A stretch of DNA of 8,563 nucleotides from Planctomycetota bacterium (GCA_029777755.1 JAKORQ010000350.1:1-8563), one strand, 5' to 3'; counted from the stretch's first letter, positions 1-6,540 are shown. Numbers and translations: made by a program. Notes: a model not told the origin generated them from the letters alone.

Positions 1-21
1 AACGCCTACGAAAAGGCATGA
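1..21 (+). CDS. C-terminal tail of an upstream gene, probably PhoH-like ATPase (partial)
   Basis: Frame 1 is open from the first base and reads NAYEKA before a TGA at 19-21. This TGA overlaps the ATG of the next gene in the four-base ATGA arrangement typical of translationally coupled genes. PhoH-family proteins commonly end in a short 'ivxAYE' type tail, and phoH is the usual neighbour just upstream of pgpH and ybeY in many bacteria. Identity is inferred from this six-residue tail plus gene order; no domain of the protein is inside the window. Any other gene ending here would look the same. Confidence 0.45.
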   Translation, partial: NAYEKA

Positions 22-2279
22 AACAGACGCACTCGACGATCCTCGAGAAGGATGCCACGCCCGAGCTGAAGCGCCGCTGGCTTGGGCTGGGGCTGACTAT
101 TGCCGTCATTTTCTGCGTCGTCGCGAGCGTCATCATCATCTCCGGCCGATATCACAGCGGCCATCGCCTGGGTGACTATGCAACCCACGACATCCACGCC
201 CGCGTGGACTTCCGCTACATGGACAAGAGCAAGTTCGCGGCCGCCCAGCAGCGTGCCCGCGAGCTGGAGCCGCGTGTCTATCGCCGCAACCCCGACTTTT
301 CCTGGTCGCGGCTTGAGGACCAGATGCGCCGCTGGCCGGAGATTGCGGTAGGACGGGATTACGCCGATCTGCCGGTGGAGATGCGGGAGACGCTTACCCC
401 CGAGGCGATCAACCTGCTTGCCCAGTACCAGGCTCCCGAGCGCAAGAGCATCTACAACCAGCGCGTGGAGGCATTCTTCTCCACCATCAGCAAGATGGTG
501 GTGCTGCCGGTAGATCAGCATGACCAGGAGATCGCCCGGCATGCGCAATGGCGCTCACCCAGCGGGTTTGCCATCCGCCTGATGGGTGACGAGATGGGAT
601 CGTCGCTGCTGGAACTGGATCGAGTCTACAGCATGCGGGCCGGCAACCCGCTGCAGTCGGAGATCGAGCGAGCGGCCAACGATGCCTTCCGCGAGGATCT
701 GGCCCCGCAGATTCGCGATTATATCCTCCGCTGCGTACAGGCCACCCACCTGCTCGACGAATACGCCACCCAGGAGGCGCAGGACAAGGCGGCGGCCATG
801 GTGCCCAGCCGCGAGGGTGAGATCCTCTACAAGGCAGGATTGCTGATTAAGCAAGCGGGCGAGATCTCCGAGCGCGACCTGGACGTGCTGCAGGCCGAGC
901 ATCGCGCATATCGCGCGTCTATGGGTATTCCCCTGCTGGTTCTCGACACCATCGGCGTGATCGGTGTCGTGGGCGTGCTTACCGCCGTCCTGTGCTGGTA
1001 CATCCGGCGCTATCAGCCGCGGATCATTCGCAACCATGCGCGGGCCATCGCCATCGCGGTGCTGCTGGTGGGCATGATGCTCTTCTCGCAGCTTGCCGCC
1101 TCGGGAACGCGACCGCTGTTTATCTTCGGCATCGCCCCCACCATCCTCACGGGCATGATCCTGGGGATCGCGTATGAGCCACGTTTTGCCCTTGGTATCG
1201 CCCTGCTGTTGGCCACCCTGACGACGCTTGCCCTCAACCAGGGACTGGAGTTCATGCTGATCCTCGTCAGCGGCTGCACGGCAACCTGCGCCTTCACCGG
1301 CCCGGTGCGGACACGCGGACGCCTGATTGAGATTGGCATCGCCAGCGCGATGGCGATGTTCGCCATCACCATGTTCAGCGGTGTGTGGGCTGTCGAGGGT
1401 ATCAAGCCCTTTACATACATATTGAAGGATGGTGTGTACGCGGCCATCTCCGGGGTTTCCTCCGGGTTTGTGGTGCTGGGCATCCTGCCGTTCGTGGAGA
1501 AGACCTTCCGGATCACCACCGGCATGACGCTGCTGGAGCTTTCCGATGCCAGCAACCCGCTGCAGCGGCGGATGGCGCTGGAGGCCCCGGGAACCTACAG
1601 TCATGTGCTCCAGGTGGCGACGCTTTCGGAGGCGGCGGCCGAGGCGATCGGTGCCGACTCGCTGCTGGCCCGCGTCGGGGCGCTGTATCACGACATTGGC
1701 AAGATCAAGCGGCCGCACTACTTCTGCGAGAACCAGCAGCCCGGCGACAACGCCCACATGTCGCTCTCGCCGAGCGTCTCATTCATGATCATCCTTGAGC
1801 ACATCAAGGACGGTATCGAGCTGGCCCGGCAGTACAACCTGCCCACCAGCCTGTTCCCCTTCATCCAGCAGCACCACGGCACGACGCTGGTGGAGTTCTT
1901 CTACCACCAGGCGCGCAAGCAGCAGAAAGGCCCTGGCGAAGTGGAGGAATCGGCGTTCCGCTACCCCGGCCCCAAGCCGCGGACGCGTGAGATCGCCATC
2001 GTCATGCTCGCCGATGCCTGCGAGAGCGCCAGCAGGGCCATGGCGCATCCCACGCCTGAGGAGATCGAGAAGCTGGTTCACTCACTGGTCCACAAGCGCC
2101 TGCTCGATGGACAGCTCAGCGAGTGTGACCTTACCATGCGCGAACTGGAGATCGTCGAGAAGACGCTGACAAGGAATCTCCAGAGCATCAACCATGCCCG
2201 CATCGCCTACCCTGACGCAAGCAAGCAGGCTCTAGGCGCCCCTGGAGGGCAGACGACATTGGCCGCCGGCGGACAGTAG
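18..2279 (+). CDS. pgpH: 7TM-HD family cyclic-di-AMP phosphodiesterase (PgpH type)
   Basis: A 753-residue membrane phosphohydrolase with full PgpH architecture. It has a short cytoplasmic start, one membrane helix at about 22-43, a large extracytoplasmic domain to about residue 300 (7TMR-HDED type), a block of hydrophobic helices at about 303-496, then a cytoplasmic HD domain at about 510-715. Metal-site residues are present: H529 in EAPGTYSH, H558-D559 in the HDIGK box, H580, the H619-H620 pair in QHHGT, and D666 in LADACES. Characterised PgpH proteins hydrolyse cyclic di-AMP to pApA, linking it to potassium/osmotic and wall homeostasis; that activity is inferred here from family. The last 25 or so residues are a Gly/Ala/Gln-rich tail with no domain. 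The ATG at 18 gives the expected short N-terminus before the first helix and overlaps the upstream stop. No strong Shine-Dalgarno site is visible, so coupled translation is likely. ybeY follows after 17 bases. Confidence 0.93.
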   Translation: MKQTHSTILEKDATPELKRRWLGLGLTIAVIFCVVASVIIISGRYHSGHRLGDYATHDIHARVDFRYMDKSKFAAAQQRARELEPRVYRRNPDFSWSRLEDQMRRWPEIAVGRDYADLPVEMRETLTPEAINLLAQYQAPERKSIYNQRVEAFFSTISKMVVLPVDQHDQEIARHAQWRSPSGFAIRLMGDEMGSSLLELDRVYSMRAGNPLQSEIERAANDAFREDLAPQIRDYILRCVQATHLLDEYATQEAQDKAAAMVPSREGEILYKAGLLIKQAGEISERDLDVLQAEHRAYRASMGIPLLVLDTIGVIGVVGVLTAVLCWYIRRYQPRIIRNHARAIAIAVLLVGMMLFSQLAASGTRPLFIFGIAPTILTGMILGIAYEPRFALGIALLLATLTTLALNQGLEFMLILVSGCTATCAFTGPVRTRGRLIEIGIASAMAMFAITMFSGVWAVEGIKPFTYILKDGVYAAISGVSSGFVVLGILPFVEKTFRITTGMTLLELSDASNPLQRRMALEAPGTYSHVLQVATLSEAAAEAIGADSLLARVGALYHDIGKIKRPHYFCENQQPGDNAHMSLSPSVSFMIILEHIKDGIELARQYNLPTSLFPFIQQHHGTTLVEFFYHQARKQQKGPGEVEESAFRYPGPKPRTREIAIVMLADACESASRAMAHPTPEEIEKLVHSLVHKRLLDGQLSECDLTMRELEIVEKTLTRNLQSINHARIAYPDASKQALGAPGGQTTLAAGGQ

Positions 2280-2296
2280 AGTTAGCATGGCAGAGA

Positions 2297-2785
2297 ATGA
2301 GCAAGACCACTAAAGGTTGCCAACTGGAGTTTCACGCGCGTACCGGCTCGGCGTTTGTCCCCTACCTGAAGAAGCAGGTACAGCAGATTCTCCAGGTGAC
2401 CCGTTCCCCTCTTCGTCATCTCTCGGTGGTGCTGGTTGGCGACAGGAGGATTTCCCAGCTCCACGAGCAGTTCTTCAAGGATCCCTCGACGACCGACGTG
2501 ATCACTTTCCCGCTGGAGCTGGACAAGCTGGGGCGAACGATCGCCGGCGAGCTGTACGTCTGCGTGCCGATGGCGCGCCGGGAGGCCAGGCGGCGCAAAG
2601 TTCGCGAGCGGGATGAGTTGCTCCTTTACACTCTGCATGGAATACTGCACCTGCACGGTTATGACGACATGACCGAAGACGGTTACCAAGAGATGCACAG
2701 GAAAGAAGATCAGATCCTCACCAGGATCGGTGTTGGAGCAGTTTTCAAATCGGCAATGCCCGCCGGCAAGAAGGGTGGTCGATAG
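2297..2785 (+). CDS. ybeY: Endoribonuclease YbeY (rRNA maturation factor)
   Basis: A 162-residue protein of the usual length for YbeY, a single-strand-specific metal-dependent endoribonuclease involved in 16S rRNA 3'-end maturation and 70S ribosome quality control. Conserved blocks are STDVITFPL (about 64-72), GELYVC, and the zinc-site region HGILHLHGYDD at 114-124. The family signature is HGxLHLxGYDH with three histidine ligands. H114 and H118 are kept, but position 124 is Asp instead of the third His, and an extra His sits at 120. Asp can bind zinc, so loss of function should not be assumed. The N-terminus has a short extension before the conserved strand, and the C-terminus ends in a basic Lys/Gly/Arg tail. 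The ATG at 2297 is the natural start, 17 bases after pgpH; its Shine-Dalgarno is weak. Only three bases separate its stop from the next gene, so it almost surely lies within the operon. Confidence 0.93.
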   Translation: MSKTTKGCQLEFHARTGSAFVPYLKKQVQQILQVTRSPLRHLSVVLVGDRRISQLHEQFFKDPSTTDVITFPLELDKLGRTIAGELYVCVPMARREARRRKVRERDELLLYTLHGILHLHGYDDMTEDGYQEMHRKEDQILTRIGVGAVFKSAMPAGKKGGR

Positions 2786-2788
2786 CCC

Positions 2789-4066
2789 ATGTACACCGGC
2801 ATTGTGCTGACATCGCTGGCATTGGCGGCTATCGGGGCATTATTCTTCTCCACCCTCACTTTCGCGCTGCGGGACTTCTCCCGAACAGAGCTGCAGCAAT
2901 GGCTCAAGCGTCAAAATCGCTTGCATGAATATGAGAGGACGATCGATTCCTCCGAGGATTACTCGTTCATCGCCGCCATTTTGCGGCTGCCGTGCAACAT
3001 CCTCGTGTTCATCTGCGTGCTGGCGATGTTCCACCCCACCGACTGGAGCCAGTGGCTGCGCTATCTGTATGGGTTTTTGATCGCAGGCGTAATCTCGGCG
3101 CTGGTATCGGTCGCCGCCCCGTTGGCAATCGCTGCGCATGCGGGCGAGATGTTCATCGCCATGTGCGTGCCGCTGCTGCGCCTGCTGAATGTTGTTCTAT
3201 ATCCGGCCATCGCCACCATGCGGGCAATAGACAAGCTGGTGGGCAAAGTGGCCGGGCCTCCCACCGAGGAGGAGGAACAGCAGGCCATCGAGGAACAGAT
3301 CCTCACAGCCGTCGAGGAAGGCGAGAAGGAAGGGATAGTCGACGAGCAGGAACGAGAGATGATCGAGTCGGTCATCGACTTCCGCGATGTGCTGGTCAAG
3401 GAAGTGATGACCGCCCGGCCGGACATCGTCGCCATGGACAGCGGCATGGGGCTTACCCTCGTGCGCGAGGTGTTCCAGAAGACCGGCCACTCGCGCGTGC
3501 CTGTATACGAAGGCACGCTGGACCACATCATCGGCGTTCTCTACGCCCGTGATCTGCTGAAGTACCTTGGTGAAACGGCCGAGGAGTTCGACATCAAGAA
3601 GGCGGTGCGCCAGGCTTTTTTCGTGCCTGAGACCAAGCGCCTGCGCGACCTGCTGCATGATTTCCGCACTCTCAAGATTCACATGGCAATTGTTCTCGAT
3701 GAGTACGGCGGAACGGCCGGCCTGGTGACCATCGAGGACGTGCTGGAGCAGCTTGTCGGCGAGATTTCCGATGAGCACGAGCCGCAGGAGCCGGCCATGA
3801 TCCGGAAGGTCGAGGAGAACGTGTGGGAGATCGACGCCCGCATAAGCCTGGAGGACCTTAACGGCATGATCCCCGTGAACCTGCCCGAAGAGGAGGACAT
3901 CCAGACCCTCGGCGGATATGTGGCCACCGCCATCGGGCGAATTCCCGAGGTTGGCGCGGTACTCGCGCAGCCGGGGATGCGCTTCACGGTCATTGAAGCT
4001 GAGCCGCAGAGGATTGGCCGGGTACGGCTGGAGCTGATCGAGGATTCCGAGGCTTCCGCACAGTAG
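2789..4066 (+). CDS. CNNM/CorC-type membrane protein with CBS pair (HlyC/CorC family)
   Basis: A 425-residue protein in three parts. Residues 1 to about 175 form an N-terminal membrane region (DUF21/CNNM type) with hydrophobic segments near 3-27, 62-80, 92-115 and 121-145. A tandem CBS pair follows at about 200-330, marked by VMTARPDIV (M207), GHSRVPVYEG and LDEYGGTAGLVTIEDV (D304). The C-terminal CorC/HlyC transporter-associated domain is at about 345-418 (IQTLGGYV). An acidic Glu-rich linker at about 168-190 joins membrane and CBS parts. Relatives are implicated in magnesium or cobalt export/homeostasis and bind adenine nucleotides in the CBS pair; older annotation as haemolysin is not meaningful. 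The start is ATG at 2789, three bases after the ybeY stop, with a GGTGG stretch about 10 bases upstream. The position next to ybeY is a conserved one for this family. The substrate cannot be told from sequence. Confidence 0.9.
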   Translation: MYTGIVLTSLALAAIGALFFSTLTFALRDFSRTELQQWLKRQNRLHEYERTIDSSEDYSFIAAILRLPCNILVFICVLAMFHPTDWSQWLRYLYGFLIAGVISALVSVAAPLAIAAHAGEMFIAMCVPLLRLLNVVLYPAIATMRAIDKLVGKVAGPPTEEEEQQAIEEQILTAVEEGEKEGIVDEQEREMIESVIDFRDVLVKEVMTARPDIVAMDSGMGLTLVREVFQKTGHSRVPVYEGTLDHIIGVLYARDLLKYLGETAEEFDIKKAVRQAFFVPETKRLRDLLHDFRTLKIHMAIVLDEYGGTAGLVTIEDVLEQLVGEISDEHEPQEPAMIRKVEENVWEIDARISLEDLNGMIPVNLPEEEDIQTLGGYVATAIGRIPEVGAVLAQPGMRFTVIEAEPQRIGRVRLELIEDSEASAQ

Positions 4067-4068
4067 AA

Positions 4069-4087
4069 ACCGGGCGTGATGCCCGGT
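4069..4087 (+). other. Perfect intercistronic hairpin
   Basis: ACCGGGC and GCCCGGT form a perfect 7-bp GC-rich stem around a GTGAT loop, beginning two bases after the CNNM-like stop codon. The following bases (ATGTTCAACC) contain no T tract, so it is not a standard intrinsic terminator. It could protect the 3' end of the upstream message, act as a processing site or weakly attenuate readthrough into the protease gene. Confidence 0.5.
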
Positions 4088-4101
4088 ATGTTCAACCGCG
4101 A

Positions 4102-4809
4102 ATGCCAGAGACCGACACCAACAGCAGATCTTGCGGAGCGATACTAGGTTTTGAGCGGGATGAGTTTGCCTACATCGCGCCCATGGCCGCGTTCCTGATC
4201 ATCATGGCGATCGGGAACTACTTCGAGGGCATCTATCCATGGGCGTACGTTGCGAGGGCAATCGCCGCGGCCGCCCTGCTCATCGGTTTCCGCAAGCATT
4301 ACACGCGCATCCGCTGGAATTACTGGTGGCTGGGCATCATTGCGGGGGTGATCGGCATCGTGCAGTGGATCGGCATGGACACACTGTTGCAGCGGGCCGT
4401 TCCCAGCCTTTTTGCGCTTGACCACGAGAAGGCCTTCAATCCCTTCGCATACTTCCATACGCCGGCCGCCACCTGGGCTTGGATTGCGGTGCGCATCGCA
4501 GGCGCTTCAATCGTCGTGCCGTTCATGGAAGAGCTGTTCTGGCGCGATTACCTCTGGCGCCGCATCGATGCGCCCAATGATTTCCAGCTTTCAGAGGTCG
4601 GCTGCAAGAATATCGCAGCCATCGTCGCCGTGTCGGTCGCATTCTCATTCGTGCACGTGCAGATGCTCACAGCGTTCGTCTGGGGGATGATGGTGGCCGG
4701 CCTGCTGGTATACACCCGCAGCCTGGGCGCATGCATCATCATGCACGGAGTCACCAACCTCCTGCTTGCCATCTACGTGCTGTACACCGAGGAATGGGCC
4801 TGGTGGTAA
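4102..4809 (+). CDS. CPBP family intramembrane metalloprotease, exosortase-associated (CAAX protease-related) type
   Basis: A 235-residue, very hydrophobic protein with about six to eight membrane segments. It carries all CPBP/Abi catalytic motifs: the glutamate pair in EELFWR (E143, E144, R148), FSFVH (F181 to H185), and HGVTN (H215 to N219), giving EExxxR, FxxxH and HxxxN. The C-terminus, with YTRSLGACIIMHGVTN followed by an aliphatic stretch and an aromatic EEWAWW end, closely resembles the CAAX protease-related group found in genomes with exosortase/PEP-CTERM sorting. That link is from memory of the family, not a search. CPBP enzymes cleave membrane proteins or peptides; the substrate here is unknown. 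The ATG at 4102 is preceded by poor Shine-Dalgarno sequence. A later Met at residue 29 is an alternative, but it would remove the hydrophilic N-terminal leader. It lies 35 bases after the CNNM-like gene, across a hairpin, so it may belong to the operon or be partly uncoupled. Confidence 0.85.
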   Translation: MPETDTNSRSCGAILGFERDEFAYIAPMAAFLIIMAIGNYFEGIYPWAYVARAIAAAALLIGFRKHYTRIRWNYWWLGIIAGVIGIVQWIGMDTLLQRAVPSLFALDHEKAFNPFAYFHTPAATWAWIAVRIAGASIVVPFMEELFWRDYLWRRIDAPNDFQLSEVGCKNIAAIVAVSVAFSFVHVQMLTAFVWGMMVAGLLVYTRSLGACIIMHGVTNLLLAIYVLYTEEWAWW

Positions 4810-5110
4810 CGCTGGCGCAGTGCTACTGCAAATGGATCAGCTCGTCCTGAAGACCGCGGGACAATCGGATCGGCGGAAGTATGCGCGATTAGCGGCATCG
4901 AGGGGTTAAAGGTTGCTCAGTTGCTTCGTCTATTTGCGGTGAAAACGGTGATTTGATGTGTGTCTTCCGGTTTCCCTGCACTGATGCCGCATGTTCGTCG
5001 AGTATTCCCTTACCTTTCGCGGGCGGAGGACCGTCCGCTCCACTTTGTGCGGAACCGCGCCGTCGACCAGGCCGACTCATCGCAATTCTTGATAAAGCAT
5101 CGGTTGCCGA
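4810..5110. other. Intergenic stretch with no recognised gene
   Basis: About 300 bases between the protease stop and the riboswitch promoter. Short frames on both strands have low-complexity Arg/Pro/Ser translations and no family resemblance. Small hairpins are visible at 4817-4829 (GCAGT-GCT-ACTGC) and 5021-5040 (seven pairs, one wobble), but neither has a T tract. No clear terminator for the upstream operon, no tRNA-like cloverleaf and no long repeat were found. The only repetition noticed is GTTGCT twice near 4912-4925. Confidence 0.5.
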
Positions 5111-5139
5111 TTGATTTGCATACCCGGTCGATGTATTCT
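5111..5139 (+). promoter_or_regulatory. Candidate sigma-70-like promoter for the riboswitch transcript
   Basis: TTGATT at 5111-5116 and TATTCT at 5134-5139 are separated by 17 bases, each matching four of six consensus bases. Initiation would fall near 5146, a few bases before the first aptamer stem at 5152, which is the position expected for a riboswitch leader. The boxes are weak matches, and the position is the main argument. Confidence 0.4.
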
Positions 5140-5151
5140 GCCCATCGCCTG

Positions 5152-5337
5152 AAGGCGGCGTAATGCCTGCCGGTTCCGTTTGGAGCCTGCAAAGGGAAGT
5201 CGGTGAGAATCCGACGCGGACGCGCCGCTGTGATGGACGTAAACGTACGGGTCATATGCGAGGCCACTGGTTGGACACCACACAACTGGGAAGGCCGACC
5301 CGGACCAGTCCTGAGCCAGAAGACCTGCCTTGAGGCA
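5152..5337 (+). promoter_or_regulatory. Cobalamin (vitamin B12) riboswitch aptamer
   Basis: The conserved core of the cobalamin riboswitch class is read directly. GGTTCC-GTTT-GGAGCC at 5172-5187 forms the first internal hairpin. AAAGGGAAGTCGGTGAGAAT begins at 5191 and contains GTCGG/CCGAC (5199-5203 with 5211-5215). GCCGCTGTGA lies at 5224-5233. The B12 box GCCACTGG is at 5263-5270, TGGGAAGG at 5287-5294, and GAGCCAGAAGACCTGCC at 5313-5329. AAGGCGG at 5152-5158 can pair with CTGCCTT at 5325-5331 to close the aptamer. A competing pairing, TGCCT 5164-5168 with AGGCA 5333-5337, is also possible. The class binds adenosyl- or other cobalamins and usually turns expression off when the vitamin is plentiful. 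Which cobalamin is preferred cannot be decided by eye. The only gene downstream before a terminator is the pseudopilin-like gene at 5564. Confidence 0.93.
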
Positions 5338-5340
5338 CGA

Positions 5341-5463
5341 GCGCCGGCCGTGTGGCTGGCGCAAAGTCGGTTCCGTCTTCGCGAGATTGAGACGGCCGGG
5401 TGTGTGCCTGAAGAGGCGCTGTTTTTCCAGCCTTCTCCCCGGGCATCAAACGTGGCATAGGCA
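5341..5463 (+). other. Structured leader between aptamer and terminator (possible antiterminator)
   Basis: Hand folding finds a 9-bp hairpin immediately after the aptamer (GCGCCGGCC 5341-5349 with GGCTGGCGC 5354-5362, one G-T wobble). It also finds CCGTCT/AGACGG (5373-5378 with 5390-5395), and a bulged stem with a T-rich loop at about 5412-5436. The segment CCGGGTG at 5396-5402 can pair with CACCCCGG at 5462-5469, with one bulged C. TGCC 5405-5408 can pair with GGCA 5454-5457. This would block the base of the downstream terminator, so it is a candidate antiterminator. No coding sequence is evident. Confidence 0.4.
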
Positions 5464-5528
5464 CCCCGGTTTCGTCCCGCACCAGGCAGTTTTGTTTGGT
5501 GCGTCGCGAAGCCGGGGTTTCTCTTTTT
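5464..5528 (+). terminator. Strong intrinsic terminator in the riboswitch leader (expression platform)
   Basis: CCCCGG 5464-5469 pairs with CCGGGG 5512-5517, TTTCG 5470-5474 with CGAAG 5507-5511 (one wobble), and, past a 3x3 internal loop, CGCACCA 5478-5484 with TGGTGCG 5497-5503. The run TTTCTCTTTTT follows at 5518-5528. It lies between the cobalamin aptamer and the start codon at 5564, as expected for a riboswitch that acts by premature transcription termination. Confidence 0.88.
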
Positions 5529-5548
5529 GTCGGCCACGCGAAATGGCC

Positions 5549-5555
5549 GGAGGAG
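5549..5555 (+). promoter_or_regulatory. Ribosome binding site fixing the pseudopilin start
   Basis: GGAGGAG lies eight bases upstream of the ATG at 5564, an ideal spacing. It decides between that ATG and the in-frame ATG at 5543, which lies upstream of the site. It also rules out longer extensions of the frame that would run through the terminator and riboswitch. Confidence 0.85.
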
Positions 5556-5563
5556 TATGCCTC

Positions 5564-6439
5564 ATGTCCCGCTCTCGGGGTTCACGGGCGATCAGATCGC
5601 CCCTGCTCGGTTTCACCCTCGTGGAACTGCTGGTCGTTATCGGAATAATCGCACTGCTGATCTCAATACTGCTGCCCTCGTTGTCGGCGGCGCGGCAGAT
5701 GGCACTGTCGGTGAAATGCATGAGCAATCTCCGGCAGATCGTCACGGCGTCGATGATGTACGCCAACGACAATCGTGGCTATCTGCCGCCGGCCGCCGAC
5801 GACATCGCCTACCCGGGTCCCAACCTGCATCGCTGGCACGGGTCGCGGGCCAGCGCAGCCCCCGGCGACCCGAACTCACGATTCCGCTTCGAGGGATACC
5901 CGGACCATCCCAATGCGCCCGAGTCCCCCCTGCGCCCCTACCTGCAGGCGGGGGAAGCCAAGGCCTGCCCGGTGTTCCAGGATCTTGCCTTCGAGGGCAG
6001 TGAAACCGGCAGCGGCGGCTACGGCTACAACTACGACTACATCGGCAGCAGCGTCGCCGTCAGCAGCGCGCCGGACAACTACAAGATCCCGGCTAAGCTG
6101 ACGCAGATAAGGAACGCGGCCAGCAAGATCATGTTCGCCGATGTCGCCAGCCCGACCTACTACGATGGCTCGACAACCCACTTCGGCATCTACGAGGAGT
6201 CATTCGTCTATCCGCCGGTTTCCTACTACTCCGGCTTCCCCTGGAATCCCTCGCCGTCCATGCACTTCCGCCATCGCGACCACGCATCGGTCGGCTGGGC
6301 CGATGGCCACGTCAGCAGCGAGCGCATGGAATGGACGCTGGAAGTGGGAGATCCACGCAACTGGTCTGGCATCAACTACGCAGGGTTCAAGATCGGCTGG
6401 TTTGGCCCGCAGGATGAATCGCTTTTCAAGCGCGATTGA
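5564..6439 (+). CDS. Pseudopilin-like protein with N-terminal methylation motif and H-x9-DG motif, under a B12 riboswitch
   Basis: A 291-residue secreted surface protein of the planctomycete pseudopilin type (DUF1559/H-x9-DG-like). A short basic leader ends at G16. Prepilin peptidase would cut before F17, followed by FTLVELLVVIG with the conserved Glu at mature position 5 (E21) and a hydrophobic helix to about residue 37. Then comes the family-like stretch CMSNLRQI (C52) and MMYANDNRGYLPP. The extracytoplasmic body is rich in Tyr, Gly, Pro and Ser and has a second Cys at 135. Near the C-terminus, H237 followed nine residues later by D247-G248 gives the H-x9-DG motif. Relatives occur in many copies per planctomycete genome and their function is poorly known. 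Here the gene stands alone, controlled by a cobalamin riboswitch and closed by a terminator, so a role tied to B12 supply (capture, uptake or response to scarcity) is inferred, not shown. The start is set by GGAGGAG at 5549. Confidence 0.88.
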   Translation: MSRSRGSRAIRSPLLGFTLVELLVVIGIIALLISILLPSLSAARQMALSVKCMSNLRQIVTASMMYANDNRGYLPPAADDIAYPGPNLHRWHGSRASAAPGDPNSRFRFEGYPDHPNAPESPLRPYLQAGEAKACPVFQDLAFEGSETGSGGYGYNYDYIGSSVAVSSAPDNYKIPAKLTQIRNAASKIMFADVASPTYYDGSTTHFGIYEESFVYPPVSYYSGFPWNPSPSMHFRHRDHASVGWADGHVSSERMEWTLEVGDPRNWSGINYAGFKIGWFGPQDESLFKRD

Positions 6440-6471
6440 TCCTTGCGATCCACGCAATATCGGACCACTAT

Positions 6472-6513
6472 AAAGCCGCGTCTGCTTCCTTCAGCAGGCG
6501 CGGCTTTTCGTTT
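6472..6513 (+). terminator. Intrinsic terminator after the pseudopilin-like gene
   Basis: AAAGCCGCGTCTGC at 6472-6485 pairs with GCAGGCGCGGCTTT at 6494-6507 (one T-G wobble) around an eight-base loop. TTTTCGTTT follows at 6505-6513. It lies 32 bases after the stop codon, ends the B12-regulated unit and separates it from the MoxR gene. Confidence 0.92.
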
Positions 6514-6540
6514 GAAATGCCTATGCTCAGTTGCAGCGGG

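Noticed and set aside
555..1757. Long open frame of 400 codons on the - strand
   Set aside because: It lies entirely inside pgpH, whose family motifs are clear, and its translation is a Gly/Arg/His/Gln-rich mix with no family resemblance, as expected for an antisense frame in GC-rich DNA.
4817..4829. Hairpin GCAGT-GCT-ACTGC just after the CPBP stop, considered as terminator
   Set aside because: It has only five base pairs and is followed by AAATGG, not a T tract; not convincing as an intrinsic terminator.
4912..4925. GTTGCT repeated twice, considered as a regulatory direct repeat
   Set aside because: Two short copies eight bases apart are easily due to chance and there is no promoter element close by.
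4960..5163. Small + strand frame of 67 codons upstream of the riboswitch
   Set aside because: It has no good ribosome binding site, runs through the candidate promoter and the first aptamer stem, and the composition looks random.
5203..5460. Small + strand frame of 85 codons inside the riboswitch
   Set aside because: It overlaps the conserved aptamer core and has no ribosome binding site or family resemblance.
5010..5537. Open frame of 175 codons on the - strand across the intergenic region
   Set aside because: It covers the cobalamin riboswitch and its terminator; the RNA structure explains the sequence better, and the translation is low in hydrophobic core residues and unlike known proteins.
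5330..5563. N-terminal extension of the pseudopilin frame up to 5330
   Set aside because: This part encodes the leader hairpins and terminator. The ideal ribosome binding site at 5549-5555 and the basic leader before the prepilin cleavage motif place the start at 5564.
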